Shown one piece after another: positions 11,132 through 24,348 of a stretch of DNA of 64,000 bases. The stretch is from Xylaria sp. FL1777 (taxonomy: Eukaryota > Ascomycota > Sordariomycetes > Xylariales > Xylariaceae): positions 62,001 through 126,000 of the forward strand of contig MU400529.1 in NCBI GenBank assembly GCA_022578965.1, given 5' to 3'. Each line of letters begins with the position of its first letter. The stretch's first letter is position 1. The translations under genes and the position numbers were made by a program. The notes beneath the pieces were generated by a model, which was not told the origin of the DNA, did no database searches, and was given only the letters and a program-made list of their open reading frames with translations.

Positions 11132-13936
11132 ATGCATAGCGCGAAGATGCTAGAGAATACGTATCACCCAGATCCTTTGAAGGATTCTCATAGGAGTTCA
11201 GCGAATGTCGTTGAAACAAACAACTCTGAGTCTATCGGACCGGCAAAGCCACCATCAGAAATGGAGAACCTTGAAGCCACGTGTCTTAGCGGCTCGTATT
11301 CATCGGAGACCTTTCTAGCCTCATCAGAAAACAGCCTTTCCGAGCACACGGTACACATGGCAGGGCCAGAAGACACATCACGCCCGAGCTCGCCAAGATT
11401 AGGGGAACACCAACAGACTTTTATCCAGCGTCGATTGTCATTGAAAGAGTCGCTCGGCCGCACCGGATCCGTGGCAATCTTCGGAGGTTCGGTCATCATC
11501 CTCTTGAGCGTCGGGTTTCTCTCTCTCCTGTGGTTTGGATACGGCGATAAGCCTGAAGCTGCCGGTTCCCCCTGGATTTGGAGGCGAATTGCAGTAAATG
11601 ACTGGATGACTAGAACTAGTAAGTAATGCTTCAGGATCATTTCCCCCTTTTCGAGGTCACTTTTCTCTCAAGAATACAAAAGTTTGTGTTTGGGTACAAC
11701 TATTTTTTAAGAACTCATATACCTTCAAACCACTCATAAATCATGGTCGAGCTTTTGGCAACTGACTTTGCATATCCCAGTCACCATCTTGGCGTTAGTG
11801 ATACGATCAGTTGTCTCATTCCAAGTGGCATTGTGTACGTCCATGATAGCAGCTCTGGTGCTCGAGAAACGGTCAGCTCGCAAGTCCGACGTGGCTTATC
11901 TCTCAATCGCTCGAAGCGTCAGTGATGGGCCCAGAAAAGTTGTGCAACTGCTACTGTCGTCAAGGTCCTGGTCTGTGCTAACCTATGTCGAGGTATGGTT
12001 GATTTGCCTCCTTGCGTTGGTAATGCTAGCGTTACAGTTCTCCTCGACATTGCTCCTTTCGGATCTCCATGATTTCATTATTGCAGGTGACGTGAAGCTT
12101 AAACCAGTTAAAAACTTTAGCACGTTTCAAATTCTCAATGAGAGTGGCGTTCATGGTCCCTTGCTGGTAAACGATCCCACATACGCAGTTTTTGGAGAAG
12201 AACGGTCGAATTCTAATATAACTCCATCTGCATCTGGCTTTAGCGATACTGGTATTATACGAAGAGGTTACCTTCCATTTCAGGGAAGCGAAAACCGAAC
12301 TTCAGTGCGAAAATATCATGGGTCGACATTAGTTACTAACTCCCGTATTGTTTGCGTACCAGCTCAAATTGACGGTCATTTTCTTCCTCACGATGGGCAA
12401 TTGGAATATTTGGGAGTTGGTCACATGACGGGAACCCTTAATTATAGCCAGAGTTTACGGGAGGCTTATAAAGGACCAGGTCCTTTGTGTGCTGGCCGTG
12501 ACTGTGAGTCTGTACCTTTCGACTGCAGGTGAGTCTAACAAGCTGCTACATACCTTTCTCTTCTCTCTACCTCGCGGCTAGTCTAGATGCTAAGGGAATA
12601 ATCGCTGATTTTCTTATTATCGAAGCATTCCGGGCATCTTTTATAGTTCTCTCCCCCAGTCGAACCTTTGTTTCATTGAAACTGTAGGACGCACTTCTCG
12701 GGCCATCGCGGCGCTATGGACTTCTGACCTGCTCGCTTTTCTCAATACGGAGGGTGAGCCTTGGTCACTTAATTCTACTATATTCCTGATATCCCGATCC
12801 AGTGTAACTAATCATGACTGGGATGGGATAACCGAACCATACCCTATCCCGCCGGCCAGGAAAAATGGAGAATGGAATAAGTTTGAAGTGGTAGGCGGCC
12901 GATGGGTGGATACCTCACTGTGCTTTTCACGGTTCCATATTGAGCCTCAATACGTCGACATGATTGCTGAAAAGCCTACGTATGAACCGGTCGTGGAGTG
13001 GGATGGAATTACTCTGCCACATGACACTACGGCAGCTTCTGCTTTTGTTGGCCTCGAGAGCCCCCTTAAACCACCCCGAGATAGAGGGCTAATGGATAGT
13101 GAGTAATTCTCAGTCAAGTTCATGCCATTTTAACCCGCTCTGGGGGACAACTGTCCTTGTTCCGGTGGGGACTATATCATAGATACCTTCCTCTTTTCCG
13201 AAACTGTTCCACGGTGAAACAGTTGCTGACTCCGAGTATTGTAGTGGACATTCTCCCAACACCGGATCCAGGCATACCGGGTAACAAGACAGTAGACGGG
13301 CTGACTTTCTCCGAACTGAGCGCGGTGGTAATACGATCGATCCTTTTTGGGTTGACAACAAACAACTTCGTACCGGGATCAATCTCGGGTTGCATCTTCT
13401 GCAATGATTATAGCTTTGCAACTTCCCAAGGATTCTGTTTATTATTCACCGATATTATCGAATCTACTGGGAGAGCCGCTCCAGCTCTTCATAGTTATCT
13501 TGCTCTCTCTGCTACGTCGGCCTACGATACGTTCTTAAAGGGGTTCAACATCACCGAAACTGTTGAACTGGCTACCACGACCTCTGTCCGTACGCCGGGA
13601 CCTTGTTCGGAGTACCGATGCTCCGGTTTTATCTCCGTCACGACGCTCCTCGGTGTTCACCTAGTCATTGTCATGGCCATCACCGCGCTTTTCGTGGCGC
13701 AAGCGAGATACTCGCGCTGTTCGAATACATGGCACGCTGTAGCTCAGCTGGTCGCAAGTGAAGAGCTACAGGACGTTCTTGTTCAGAGTAACAACGCTAA
13801 AGATACATTGATTACAAAGGCTCTCCAGCGAGACAAAAGCGACTACTTCGTAAAACTAGGGCAAGCGAGCGGCAGTAATCGCGTACGATTTCTCAAGCAA
13901 GACGATAATGAGGAAAAGGTGAGTGGACGTCAATAA
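11132..13936 (+). CDS. Multi-span fungal membrane protein of unknown function
   Basis: Not assigned to a named function. Exon 1 encodes a hydrophilic Ser/Glu-rich N-terminus followed by a hydrophobic span (SVAIFGGSVIILLSVGF) and WFGYGDKPEA. After an intron from 11620 to about 11780 come two further spans (SVVSFQVALCTSMIAALVLE and VWLICLLALVMLALQFSS), then a long extracellular-looking loop with several N-x-S/T sites and paired cysteines. A second intron (about 12530-12626) joins in frame. The last span is SVTTLLGVHLVIVMAITALF, followed by RYSRCSNTWHAVAQL and a charged tail. This layout is typical of large uncharacterised membrane protein families of filamentous fungi. The join near 13099-13190 could not be solved in frame: the donor GTGAGT at 13099 has no acceptor in phase at a normal distance, so one exon boundary or a small lesion remains open there. 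Confidence 0.65.
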
Positions 13937-14546
13937 CCACGCTTCGCAGGAGCCAGTGGATAAACAGGGTGACAGGTGTTAACTCTGGGAGAATGAAATA
14001 AGCGCGAAATGAACCCAAGCTTATCATCAGGTGGCAGTTTTAGTGAAGTTGAAAGCTGTAAACCGAAGTTATGCACGTTATTCAATAAAGTGTTTTTTTT
14101 TGGCCAATTTTACATACATACTACCGGATAGAGACATTTGAGTAATACGCGCTTAGTTGATCCTAATGGACAGAAGACTGTATATTTGACGTACTGATGT
14201 ACAATAACTGAGCTTAATGTGTACGTTGAACTCTTGGCATGCATGGGCATTAATTATATCATGGCCCTGAAAATCGCGTGCTAGCTGCAGCCCGTCAAAG
14301 TAGAGTCCGATGTCGTCCGATGAAGACCGAACAGAATGGTAAGTGCCGTTGTCGCCGATAACGACTTTCGAAGATGTGAATTACTCACGTGGTTTATATA
14401 ATAGGTAAGTAGATCATCCAATGGCGCGTGTTCATAATCAATTAAAATTATTGAACTTCATCCTGAATGAAGCAAAAAGATCTAGCCCGTCGCATTGAGG
14501 GGTCCAGGCCAAACTGCATCCTGACAGAAGACAATCCAATTCTGCT
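13937..14546. other. Intergenic, no gene seen
   Basis: About 600 bp between the membrane protein and the downstream oxygenase, both on the plus strand, so it should contain the terminator of one and the promoter of the other. A run of T occurs near 14093-14101. No specific element recognised. Confidence 0.5.
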
Positions 14547-15701
14547 ATGACCTCATTCGAGAGCATCCCCACGATCGATCTCTCGCTAGCCAACCATCCC
14601 GACACGCTCCCGCATTTGCTCAAGAACCTGCGCCACGCTCTCATCGACGTCGGCTTCCTCTACATCTCGAACCATGGGGTTCCACCGCCCGTCATATCGG
14701 ATCTCGTGAGCGCGCTACCGGGGCTCTTCAGTCTCGACGAAGCGACGAAGCGCGCCGTGGCCCTCGAGAACTCGCCGCATTTCCTCGGCTACAGCGGCGT
14801 CGGGAGCGAGAACACGGGCGGCGCCGTCGATTTGCGAGAACAGTTCGAATTCGCGACGGAGCTGACGGCGACGTGGCGCGAGGGCTTGCCTCCGTACGAG
14901 CATCTGCGGGGCCCGAACCAGGTTGGTCATCTTGGTTTTCCATTTCATCGGCCGTGGAGCCGCGCGCGCGCGGCAAGCTCTAATTTCCAAATATGCCCTC
15001 CCGACTTACTGTGATCACAGTGGCCAAACGACGATGTGGAACTGCGCAGCGTCATCGAGAGATATATATCCGAGCTTTCGCAGCTGGGCGAGCGGTTCCT
15101 CGACCTCGTGGCCCAGGCCCTCTTGCTACCAAGCGGGACATTCCAGCCATTTCTCTCCGATCAGCACCGCCTGAAGTTGGTACACTACCCTGAATGCTCT
15201 TCGATCTCCCCGGGCCAGGGTGTCGGGCCACACAAGGACTCGTCGGGCTGGTGGACGTTCCTGCTGCAGGCCTCACCGCCTGAGGTAAAAGGCCTGCAAG
15301 TGCTGAATAAAGCCGGGTCATGGGTTGATGTGCCTGTAGTAGAAGGGACGCTCGTGGTGAATATCGGACAGGCTTTCGAGGTCGTCACGGGAGGTGTGTG
15401 CAAGGCGACGACGCATCGCGTCCTTGCGGGCCAGCGCGAGAGATTCAGCGTGCCGTTTTTTCAGGGAGTCAGGAGGGACCTGACGAAGGCAGAGGCCGTC
15501 GGCACCTTGAAGACGCACTTCGCAGGCATCTTAAGTGTCGAGTCAAGCGAAGGCAGCCAGATCGACTCGGCATTTCTGAGAGGTAAATATCATACGTGGG
15601 GCGAGTCGCAGCTTCGGACCAAGGTACGTAGTCATCGTGAGAATGGCAAGAAATTCTACGGTGAGTTATATGAGCAGTATATAAATGATGATTATTTTTA
15701 A
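14547..15701 (+). CDS. 2-oxoglutarate/Fe(II)-dependent oxygenase (IPNS/gibberellin-oxidase-like)
   Basis: A second non-heme iron oxygenase, not closely similar to the one at 8083. Two exons (14547-14921 and 15021-15701) joined by a GT-AG intron of 99 bp give a 351-residue protein, normal for the family. The N-terminal DIOX_N domain opens with IPTIDLSLA and contains DVGFLYISNHGVP. The iron site is HKDSSGW (His and Asp) with THRV as distal His, and RERFSVPFF supplies the 2-oxoglutarate-binding Arg and Ser. Motifs and frame are intact, so an active enzyme is expected. Exon 1 is markedly GC-rich compared with flanking DNA. The substrate is unknown; such enzymes hydroxylate or desaturate small molecules in both primary and secondary metabolism. 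Confidence 0.88.
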
Positions 15702-16819
15702 TACTTGGAGAGTGCGCTATACCTAGGAGCTTGTACCAAATGCCTTTTTCGGGAACAGCCTGTCAAAAAGTCTTCTTTGGTCCCTGTTCGACTACTCCCC
15801 TTGATGTATTTCAATCCCACCCTCTGCTGTAGGCATATACCAGTGACCCAGATGAAAATTAGTCGATACAACATAGCAACAGCTTCGCCGCTGCCCTCTC
15901 TTTACACTCGATATATATATACATGGCTCGCTTCTAGAACTCCCGGTTGTTTATAACTTAGCGTTTTGAAATATCGAATTCAGCCATCATGTACTTTTAG
16001 ATGCCCGATTAAAGTGAACGTTGCATGCAGTCATGATGTAGATTTTGGGTAGTGACATTCGTCCTTAGTGCGCATCCTCCCTTGCTCGGCAACTGTAACA
16101 GGAATGTGAGCATAAATGTTGATAAGGAGAAATATCGGACTTCTTTTGGTCATCTTTAATGGAGGGTATATCACTTCACTCTCTATTATACAGACGATAG
16201 TACAATGCGCCACGCTGCATTCCTAATACAGCTACATTGCGCTGGGTATAGTGCCTGAAAATTGCCAACCCCCTCTATATAGCAACTAGGCGAGCTTGCC
16301 AGATGAATTCAATTGGGTTTCTGCGAAATCAAGCCCGCGTTTCAAAACACCATCATGTTCCCATGGGCCACTAGCCCAACTATGAGAATTTTAATGCGTG
16401 GGGTTCTCTGCCCAGTTCACATCATATGCCTTAAGACAGTTTCGTGCCCATCATGCTTAATCCTGAGTGCAAAACTCTTTTTAACGCCGTCCAATGTTCA
16501 TTTTGTATGTTCAAGTGTAAAACTCACCGTACACCGCAACTATCACAGATTTGGTCCCGAAGCAGGAAGTAACTCAAACTGCCAGCGAGATGAGTCTTGA
16601 AGCTTGGTGCGACGGTTTGACAGAGCACAGCAGAAGAGTGGAGGTGTCGGTGCTGGGGATGCGAATATTTGAAGGCAATAAAACTACCTTAGACGCAAAA
16701 ATGTCTTTTGAAATTCGTTGTTACTGCGCTTGCTTGGTCTTTGCTGTCTTCCATTCTTTCTTGGACACGCGCAATTTTCACAAGTGATGCCAATGAGTAT
16801 CTTGTGTGCTTAGGTTAAG
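15702..16819. other. Convergent intergenic region, no gene seen
   Basis: Lies between the 3' ends of the oxygenase (plus) and the DUF1765 gene (minus). Only short frames without motifs; presumably both 3' untranslated regions and terminators. Confidence 0.5.
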
Positions 16820-19800
16820 TTATCCGCATATCTTTCGAAACCCTTCCACGCCAAGCGCTGGTACTTCGACATCTTGGAGACCGAGCACACCTTCCTCGCG
16901 TCTTCGCTCGACGAAGCTATTACACTCGGCAACAACGAGACTCCATTCGGCTAAAGCTCGTCCAGCATACTTGACGGTTCTAGCGAATGAACCGGTCGGC
17001 TCAACAGGGTTGACCAGATTCTCTCTACTAAGGCCGGCTGCACTACGCAAAGGTATATCATCCTCGTGCAGATCTGTAAAGCTGGGTCCTCCAACGCTAT
17101 TCCGTCGGTCTACTGGTATGGATGCACTACTCGGCGAAGTAGGAGCTTCCGGGACACCAGCATTTCTAGCCGAATCAACAAGTCCCGGAAGGGCGCTTCC
17201 AGAGACTGCACGGGTTGGCGCCGGGCGGCCAGCTATTGGTGGTGGGCTACCTCCGTGTCCTTTCATAGTTACCCAAGACTGTGCGGGATTCGGGAGGCGT
17301 GGCCGAGTTAGTATGCGGTTGGGAGGAGGCATGGTTCCAGCATTATTCCATGAGAGTACAAATTTGAAGAGATACTGGGTAGCTTCAAAAGTAGGCGAAG
17401 ACCCAATGCTGTCAGTATCAGAATTGGTCGGGCTAGTGACACTAGTTGATATTTGAGGCGGAGGGGCGACGCTTGTCCTAGATGCTGCCGTCTCTCGCCG
17501 TAGAGTCTCCAAATCATCATTGCTGCCAGCATTGGTAGTAGACGAGAATATTTTGCCGAAAATGGACCACGACTTTTTTGCTGTAGCGTTGGATTCCGGA
17601 CTGAAAGTATTCATGGAGTCGAAGTCTGTGGGAGGGCCACCCGTCATATCATGCCTCGGTGAAGTAGGCAAAGAGTCAAATCCGGTTACAAAAGCGGGCT
17701 GTAGGGTGGGGATTTCTGTCCTCACAATCATAAATCGCTTTCCTGGAGTTGGGAATGAAGGGGCTGTGGACGGTGGAAATTTCCCTTTTTGTTCACCATC
17801 TTGCTTGAGCCAGAGATAATGACTCCAGACCGTCTTCAGTCGAGTAAACACGAGTAGAAATATCCTTCTGCGAATCGTTAGCATCAATTTGCGGCCTTTT
17901 GTAGAGGATAGCTTACGCGTCTGATTCGTTGGCATTCCCGGCATCTCTGCAAATCCGCCAACATAAAAGTCTCATATAGTAAGCGCGGACCATAGGACAC
18001 CAGTTATTAAATAGTTTGTCGAAGGTTTCATCGGTAAGCAGCCAGTCTAGGCAGGTGCGCTCCTTACGACTGTGATCGCTCGCGATTGTTTCCCATATTG
18101 AAAATATCAATGAAAGAACCCGAATCTCCGACATCGAATTATTGGTCTCAAGGATCTTTTGACAGACCTTGAACCAGAACGGCCAATCAACGTGGATCAT
18201 TTGGGTGCAGGGGCCTTCCACGAAATTGTTGTAGATAACTAGAGACTCTTCGAGAAAGTCGCAAATCGTAAAGCAGGCAGTGTGATCGAACTGTGAGGTG
18301 TGTTTGACAGCTGCTTTCATCACGGCTAAGAATGACTCAGCGAAGGTACAGCGCGCACTTCCAGACGATACAGGTGCGTCCGACAGAAAATTCTTCAACA
18401 GAGCAACAAGCCTATTCTCGTTCATCCCTTTTAAAATGTTGTTGTTACCAGGGGTCATCTGTAACGCCATGAGCGACGCATCAGCTCCGTTAAGGACATC
18501 TGCTAGTGGGGTTTCTACAGCCGCCTGTCGATGTATAGTTGAATCAAGAATGGAAAGTAACTGGGCGTTGACAAGAACAAATCCTGGCGCACGAGCCTTT
18601 TCAACAAGGGGTACATCTGGGGGTATGAAGCCTTCGGCGAGGATGAAATAGTATTTGCAGAAAATGAAGAATAGATCACTATCACGGCCATTCCATCTCG
18701 TTATCCAGGGTCCGGTCCAAGCGATCTTAGCTGATGCCAGAGGCGGCTGTGCAGGCTTCCGAAGAGCCTCAGACACCAAGGTGACGGAAGTCCATCCCAG
18801 CTTTTCCATAGCAGGAGGGAATAGAGCAACAATATCATCGCTCTCACCCTTGCTCCGTCGAGGGAGTTTCAATTCTTCTGCAATGCGGCGTAACAAATTC
18901 GGGGTCAAACACCATAATCGAACAAGTACATCTGCCACTCCAGGGGCAAAAAAGAAGGCATAAGCACAGGCTTTGCCGGCAAAGTTAATTAGACTAATAG
19001 GAGCATGCCTGAGAGACATTTTCTCCACGATGAGTGCCATCTGATATACCAAGTTGGCGGTGAACATGTTTCTAACATTATGTCCAGTCGACTCAGCAAG
19101 ATATGTCGAGTCAGTAGAATGGAAGGAGCTTGTCGAGTCACTAGGTTCGTTTAATCCGGGTTGAGACCTCCGGCGAAAACGTTCTTGAGTATTTCTCTCA
19201 GCTAATGGGCGGAATGTCGGGGTGCTCTGTCGCCACTCCGGACGCATCATGATGTTGCTCACCGCATCTAGCAAAATCGGCCGGTCGACTCCAGGGACAG
19301 GTGGGTGAGTTCGTACGTGGAGCATATCGAGAAGCCCAGTCCACCATTTATTGAGAATAATCGCTCTACGCTCTAAATCCTCGTAGTGGAGATTCAAGTG
19401 GAACGAGTGTGTGGCATATTTTTGGAGGAATGGCATAAGGGAGGTACGGACTAGATTCATCTTCAATGCCGTAGGCTTGGACTGAAACTTCTGAAAATCC
19501 GTCTCGAGGTTCCTGAAAGGACACCACAATGGATCTCGAGCGATTGAGGAATTTCCAGCTGTGGTAATATCATCAGGATATGTACTATTGCTCGTCTCGG
19601 AAGCATGCGACTTGCGTGTCTCAGTTGACGGCGGCGCTAGGCTCGTCGTTGAAGATGCTGAGCTGCCTAACTCATTTGGCAGCCTACCCTTCACGCGGGT
19701 TGTCTGAGGCCGAGTTTTGATCTTGTTCAAGTAATTGCTAAGCTTGCTCAAAGACTCATTCGACCGGGAGCTTTCACTGGAAGACGAGCCAGAACGATTC

Positions 19801-20504
19801 CGTGAGCCTTTCCGGAGTTTCATAACCGAGCTATTGCTTGGGGCACGTTCCCGGCCAAAACGCTCCTCAGGCGGTTGGGTAGCCTCTTTTGCTGTACTCG
19901 GCGATGGTGATCGTGAACTCGAAATCCAAGAGCGCCTAGCAAAAGACGCGAACGAGTCAGAGATGGTCTTCGGCCCGTCCTGTTGTGTCGCCAAAATTGG
20001 AGCATGGGGCCCATCCTCCGCTGGGCCAACAGCCGCCTCCTCGACGGCTGGTTGGGGCAGATACCCCAGGTCGGGGGCGGATTTGGAGGACGGCATCCAC
20101 GACTGTGGGCGACTCAACATCATGGATTTCCTCCTGGCCATATTCTCAGTCCGGGGCCTCGAGCCCCCAGAGGATTGACGGATGGAAACACCTGCAGGTT
20201 TCTCATTGGCATTACTGGGCGGCGGGTCGGGGGCGGACGTCAAAGCGGCGTTGAGACGTAGGTTGAAATCGAGATTGACATCAACATCGAAATTGATGGC
20301 TGGGACGGCATAGACAGGGAGATCGGGCAAGCTCTTGTTGCTCCATGAAGGGGAACGCGACGACGGCGGCGGCGGCTGGGGTTGTGTTTGTGCCGGAGGA
20401 GGCGATGCTCCTTGGGATAAGGGATGTAAAAAGGATGAGGGGATCGAATGCGTAGACTCGACGGCTGATGAAACCGTCGAAGTTAGGGTCGGCCCCGTCA
20501 TCAT
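16820..20504 (-). CDS. DUF1765 / UPF0592 family protein
   Basis: A large conserved fungal protein of the DUF1765 (UPF0592) family; its biochemical role is not defined. Two exons: the first encodes about 865 residues, and an intron at about 17860-17909 (donor GTAAGC, branch GCTAAC, acceptor CGCAG) leads in frame into RIFLLVFTRLKTVWSHYLW and about 350 further residues. The N-terminal third is low-complexity, rich in Ser, Pro and Arg. The conserved core starts near DPLWCPFRNLETDFQKF and includes RRAIILNKWWTGLLDML and GHNVRNMFTANLVYQMALI. The C-terminal third is again disordered-looking, Pro/Ser-rich. It probably marks the start of a conserved block running through Rpf2 to the alcohol dehydrogenase. 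Confidence 0.88.
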
Positions 20505-20627
20505 CTCATACTTCAGCCAGGGGTGCGGATAGCACAGGGAGATTAGTGGTAGGCGCTAGGCGGTAGGTGTACGAGTACCTGGACTAGTGCTAGGTACGCT
20601 GCAGTTACAACGTACAGGGGGGGTACG

Positions 20628-20639
20628 GTACCTAGGTAC
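20628..20639. repeat. GTACCTAGGTAC palindrome in promoter region
   Basis: A 12 bp perfect palindrome upstream of the DUF1765 gene. Several related CCTAGGTA-type sites follow to about 20800 and recur through the window. Confidence 0.6.
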
Positions 20640-20894
20640 GTGTGAGGGGTGCACACCCATCTGAGTTGGTCTCTACCTTACTGCGTAGGTACCCAGTCAT
20701 TAGGCTGAGCCCATCCAGGAACACCGCCAACAGTCGAACTTAGGGACGTTAGGCGGTAGGTAGGTACCTAACCTAACGCAAGGGATAGGTACCTCCTAGA
20801 ATAAACTCTGGCTACCGCAATGGAGGGACGGCGTTTCAAGGTGGGACCAAGCAACGTTCGACTGGTAAGTGGTAAATGTAAATGTATGTATTAA

Positions 20895-21076
20895 TTAATA
20901 CAGGACGATAAGAACACAAACGACTGCTTTGACAAGGATAAATGCAGCAGCAATGTTCTTCTTACGCAGTAGGTCTCCTGGCCCGGCGAGCGCAAGAGCC
21001 TCGGATTCTGTGTCTGTGTCGCTGTTGTTGTCGTCTGTTGTCGTTACTGCTGTTGCAATTCCGTCTAGAGGCAAAT
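20895..21076 (-). CDS. Possible small tail-anchored protein (3' exon)
   Basis: An open frame on the minus strand ends at TAA 20895-20897. It encodes an acidic, Asp/Thr-rich stretch (TTTDDNNSDTDTESE), then LRKKNIAAAFILVKAVVCVL and a short end: a basic pair before a single hydrophobic segment at the very C-terminus, the layout of a tail-anchored membrane protein. A plausible acceptor (TTCTAG) precedes it. A possible upstream exon at about 21170-21235 (reading AAIYRARLDVKDTRKK, then GTAAAAAG) joins, but I found no start codon for it. The family is not recognised and chance is possible. Confidence 0.3.
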
Positions 21077-24000
21077 CTAGAATAAATGCAAAGACATCAT
21101 GAGAATTGAGAAGTTTCGGAGGCAGGAGAGAATGTGGATGGGGGAAAAAGGAGCAGCAGGTCTTTTTACCTTTTTTCCTTGTATCCTTTACGTCAAGACG
21201 GGCGCGATAAATTGCTGCAGTATTTTCCCCTGCCCAGGGACCCGACCTGCACTACACTAGTACACTAGGCACCTGCTGTACAAGCGTATTACAACCTTGG
21301 AAGTCTATTACAGCACTTGGCCACCGCTGTTGGCGGTGGCAGACGGGATTGGGCAAAGTATCTGTGTACCCGGCATCCCATTCATTGTCTAGATATAGGT
21401 ACCTATGCACTTCAACTGTTGTTCTGAATTACCTAATACCTATGTAGGTAGTCTAGATAATGAAGCTGCCTTGGTGCCTACCTGCTTAGGTAGTAGTCTT
21501 TCCAGTGTAGAAGATAGCGGAATAGACGCGTACTATTATAAACGCTTACCCTGTAAATCATTCGTCTACGTCTCGGAATTTCACTGCAGTACATGTGCAT
21601 GTACTGCATGCCCAGGTACTTACTTAAGGAAGTAGGTAGGCTGTGATGAGATCTATACAAATTCAGGTTGATGTGTTCTGCATGGAGGCTCTCGATGAGA
21701 TTTGAGTGAGGACTCATACATGTCTAGGTAATTTTGGAAGTTTGTCTCTATGAAACTTGAATGTGTCATTATGGCAGCACAAAGTTAGAATTGAGTTTTG
21801 TATCTAATGGAAATAGCCCTCATTCTTATACTATATGAATGCGGAATCTTGCCGACCTACCTATGCTACATAGAGTTGCATTAAGTATAAGATGCATACT
21901 CAAGTAATAGTGATCGGCACAAGGCCGACCTCCTCCCAGTAGATCAAAATATCAAATTCAACTCTGCTCAGCCCAAGACGTGTCAGCTAGTACAGAGCTA
22001 CTTACACATACTAATACCGGCAAACACGCCATGCCCCATGCACTATGTTGGTTATTGATTATTGCATTTGGAGACAGAAACATCACAGGAGCTGTCATTC
22101 AACCCCCGGAATAGATTAGGTATTAATTCGGAGAGGCGGTACCTTTGTAATGCGCTTAGATGTAGCTAGTTTGGTGTAGGTGGCAGTGTAGGGTTATTCA
22201 ATGTTAGTCCGATTCTGCCTCGTTAGTGGGCAATATTTAAGTTAAAATTTCAGAGCCAAGACGCCAATTAGTCTGTAACAACGCAAGGCTCGCTCAGTTT
22301 GGGAATATATAATTAGATAGGAAACACAGCGTTCGCCCGGGCTGTGGCGTGCATGGCTCGCCCTCTTGTTTGTAGGACGCATGATACGACTGTCAGGTTA
22401 GTCTAGACTGCACAATCTCACAACACGTACGCGCCATGCACCTCTACTACAGATCGACCCATGGTTTGCGGGTTGCAACTTGCGCATTTTAAGGCAGCAG
22501 CTGAACACCAACGTGCCAAGTCCATTGGACCTTGATCCCAAGAAAAACACTCCGAGCTGACGATCTTTTCTTGTTACGATGGCACGGTAGTGACACCGCC
22601 TTTGCGTCCACCCTCAAGTTGATCGCGGAATTGATGCAAGAATGACGAATCAGAGACCAGATATGCATACACAGTTAGTAGACCAGGCTAACGTGCCAGA
22701 GTTATTACTGGCTTAGCTAATCTACAGGTACTATTAACCGCAGTCTGGCTTCGACCAGGTGCAGCAACACACCGCGTGCCGCAGTCACAAACTGCCTCAT
22801 GTGGCGGCATGCTGTCGCAATATGACTATATATATGCCTAAGCTTGACTTGTTCTTTTAATGCACCTACAGTACCAGGTTAGAGTACTGATGTAAGTATA
22901 GGTATACCTACCTACCTACATATGTAGGTAGTAACCTTTAAGCTTTTGCGGGAACAAACAGCAGAGACTACTGGATCCGTCGCAAAGACGGCAACAACAA
23001 AATGCCGACAAACGTCATCACGAACGATTCCCCACATGGACTTTAATCAGGAAAGGCATGGGAATCTAATGAAGAACCAACATTTGCATTGCCTACTAGG
23101 TAGTGTCTTGAAACGGAAAAGTACCATGTTTTAGACGCTAGGGTGTCTGAACCATTGTAGTGGGCTGAACATGTACACTACCTAACCTAGGTACTTCTTA
23201 GCAAGCGTACTTTGGCTTCTAGACTGGTCTATAAAGCTCAGACGTACGTGCTAGTCCCCCGGTGACATAAATCAGACGACGTCAATATCTAACTTCAGAC
23301 GGGTGTGATGTTTATTATCGATGTCAATTCCTGCGTTAAAGGTTTTGGTCGGGCACCCCGAGGTGGTCATTTTCAGCGTTCGTCGCAGCAGACCACCGTC
23401 CATAATGGGTGGAGCGCGGCGGCATTGTAGCCAACCACGACAGCCTACGATGGCAGCTGAAAAGTCGTGTAACAAAATTAATTTTACGTCGGATTGCTGC
23501 GCCAGTCACAAGAGCCAGTTTCCATACCACCCGACATCAAAACTGCAATACATGGCGAGTAGTGTATGTATGCGCGCATAAGATCGGGCATGGTTGAGTT
23601 CCCGGTCTTTACATAGTACTAGCAGTGGTTCATCCATCTATTGTAGTCTTTTGCGAGAACTACTGCGATATCAACGGAGGATCTGTGACAGCCTTACAAC
23701 AGGTACGTTTCTTCCTGGGTACCGGTAAAGTCTATGTGCGCATGGTTACCGGGTGACAGAATAAAAATAAAGAGAGAGAGAAAGAAAAAGAAAAAGATAA
23801 ATGCACGTCCGTCTAGTTCTCTTCGTTAAAAATAGTATATGCATAATTCGACATTCCGCTTCCTAAGTAAGGTAGCAGTATCTAGTAAGACAGGTAAGTA
23901 GGTAAGTATTCCGAGACTAAACCCGGCCCCGATCCGCTATAATCCGCCGGTCGCGTCCGATTGATGCGTATCGATAGACGGAAAGCCGAAAAGGCCGTCA

Positions 24001-24348
24001 TTGTCTGGAGACAGGGAATGCTGAGTCACGGCAAGTATGACCAATCCCTAAACAGCAGTTTAGCTCTATGAGAGGATTTTTATATACACTTGGTCGTTCA
24101 TACAGCGCACTTGCCACGGGATTCATCTCAGGGTTATAAGAAGGCAGAGTCTCAGAGCGCCTACAATTGAAACGTGAGCAGCCCGCAACCCGCCTTATGC
24201 CAGGAAGTGGAGATTGGAGTACAAACACCCTTTAACTTCTATTCCACATATTCCTCCCATCTATACCTAAACCTAGACTCTTTCATTTCTACAGGCTTTA
24301 ATCTTATATGAGGCCTCCTATCCACAGGTATTGAAGCCTCGAACCACG
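21077..24348. other. Long intergenic region with palindromic CCTAC/GTAGG sites
   Basis: About 3.2 kb without a supported gene. It contains many CCTACC/GGTAGG motifs (for example near 21395-21500, 21612-21645, 22912-22931 and 23180-23195). Overlapping open frames at 23272-23597 occur on both strands; one starts with KLALVTGAA, resembling a dehydrogenase opening, but has no continuation. A purine-rich GA/AAAG tract lies at about 23763-23800. Confidence 0.5.
22912..22931. repeat. 20 bp perfect palindrome, CTACCTACATATGTAGGTAG type
   Basis: A perfect inverted repeat centred on CATATG with CTACCTA arms. It is related in its arms to the TACCTACCTAGGTAGGTA palindromes found elsewhere in the window. 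Confidence 0.7.

Noticed and set aside
19735..20261. Plus-strand frames of 90-147 codons opposite the DUF1765 gene
   Set aside because: They mirror the low-complexity Ser/Arg/Pro-rich N-terminus of the sense protein.
23336..23530. Minus-strand frame starting with a KLALVTGAA-like motif, resembling a short-chain dehydrogenase
   Set aside because: The glycine-rich loop is not completed and no catalytic YxxxK or later exon is found; overlapping frames on both strands suggest chance.
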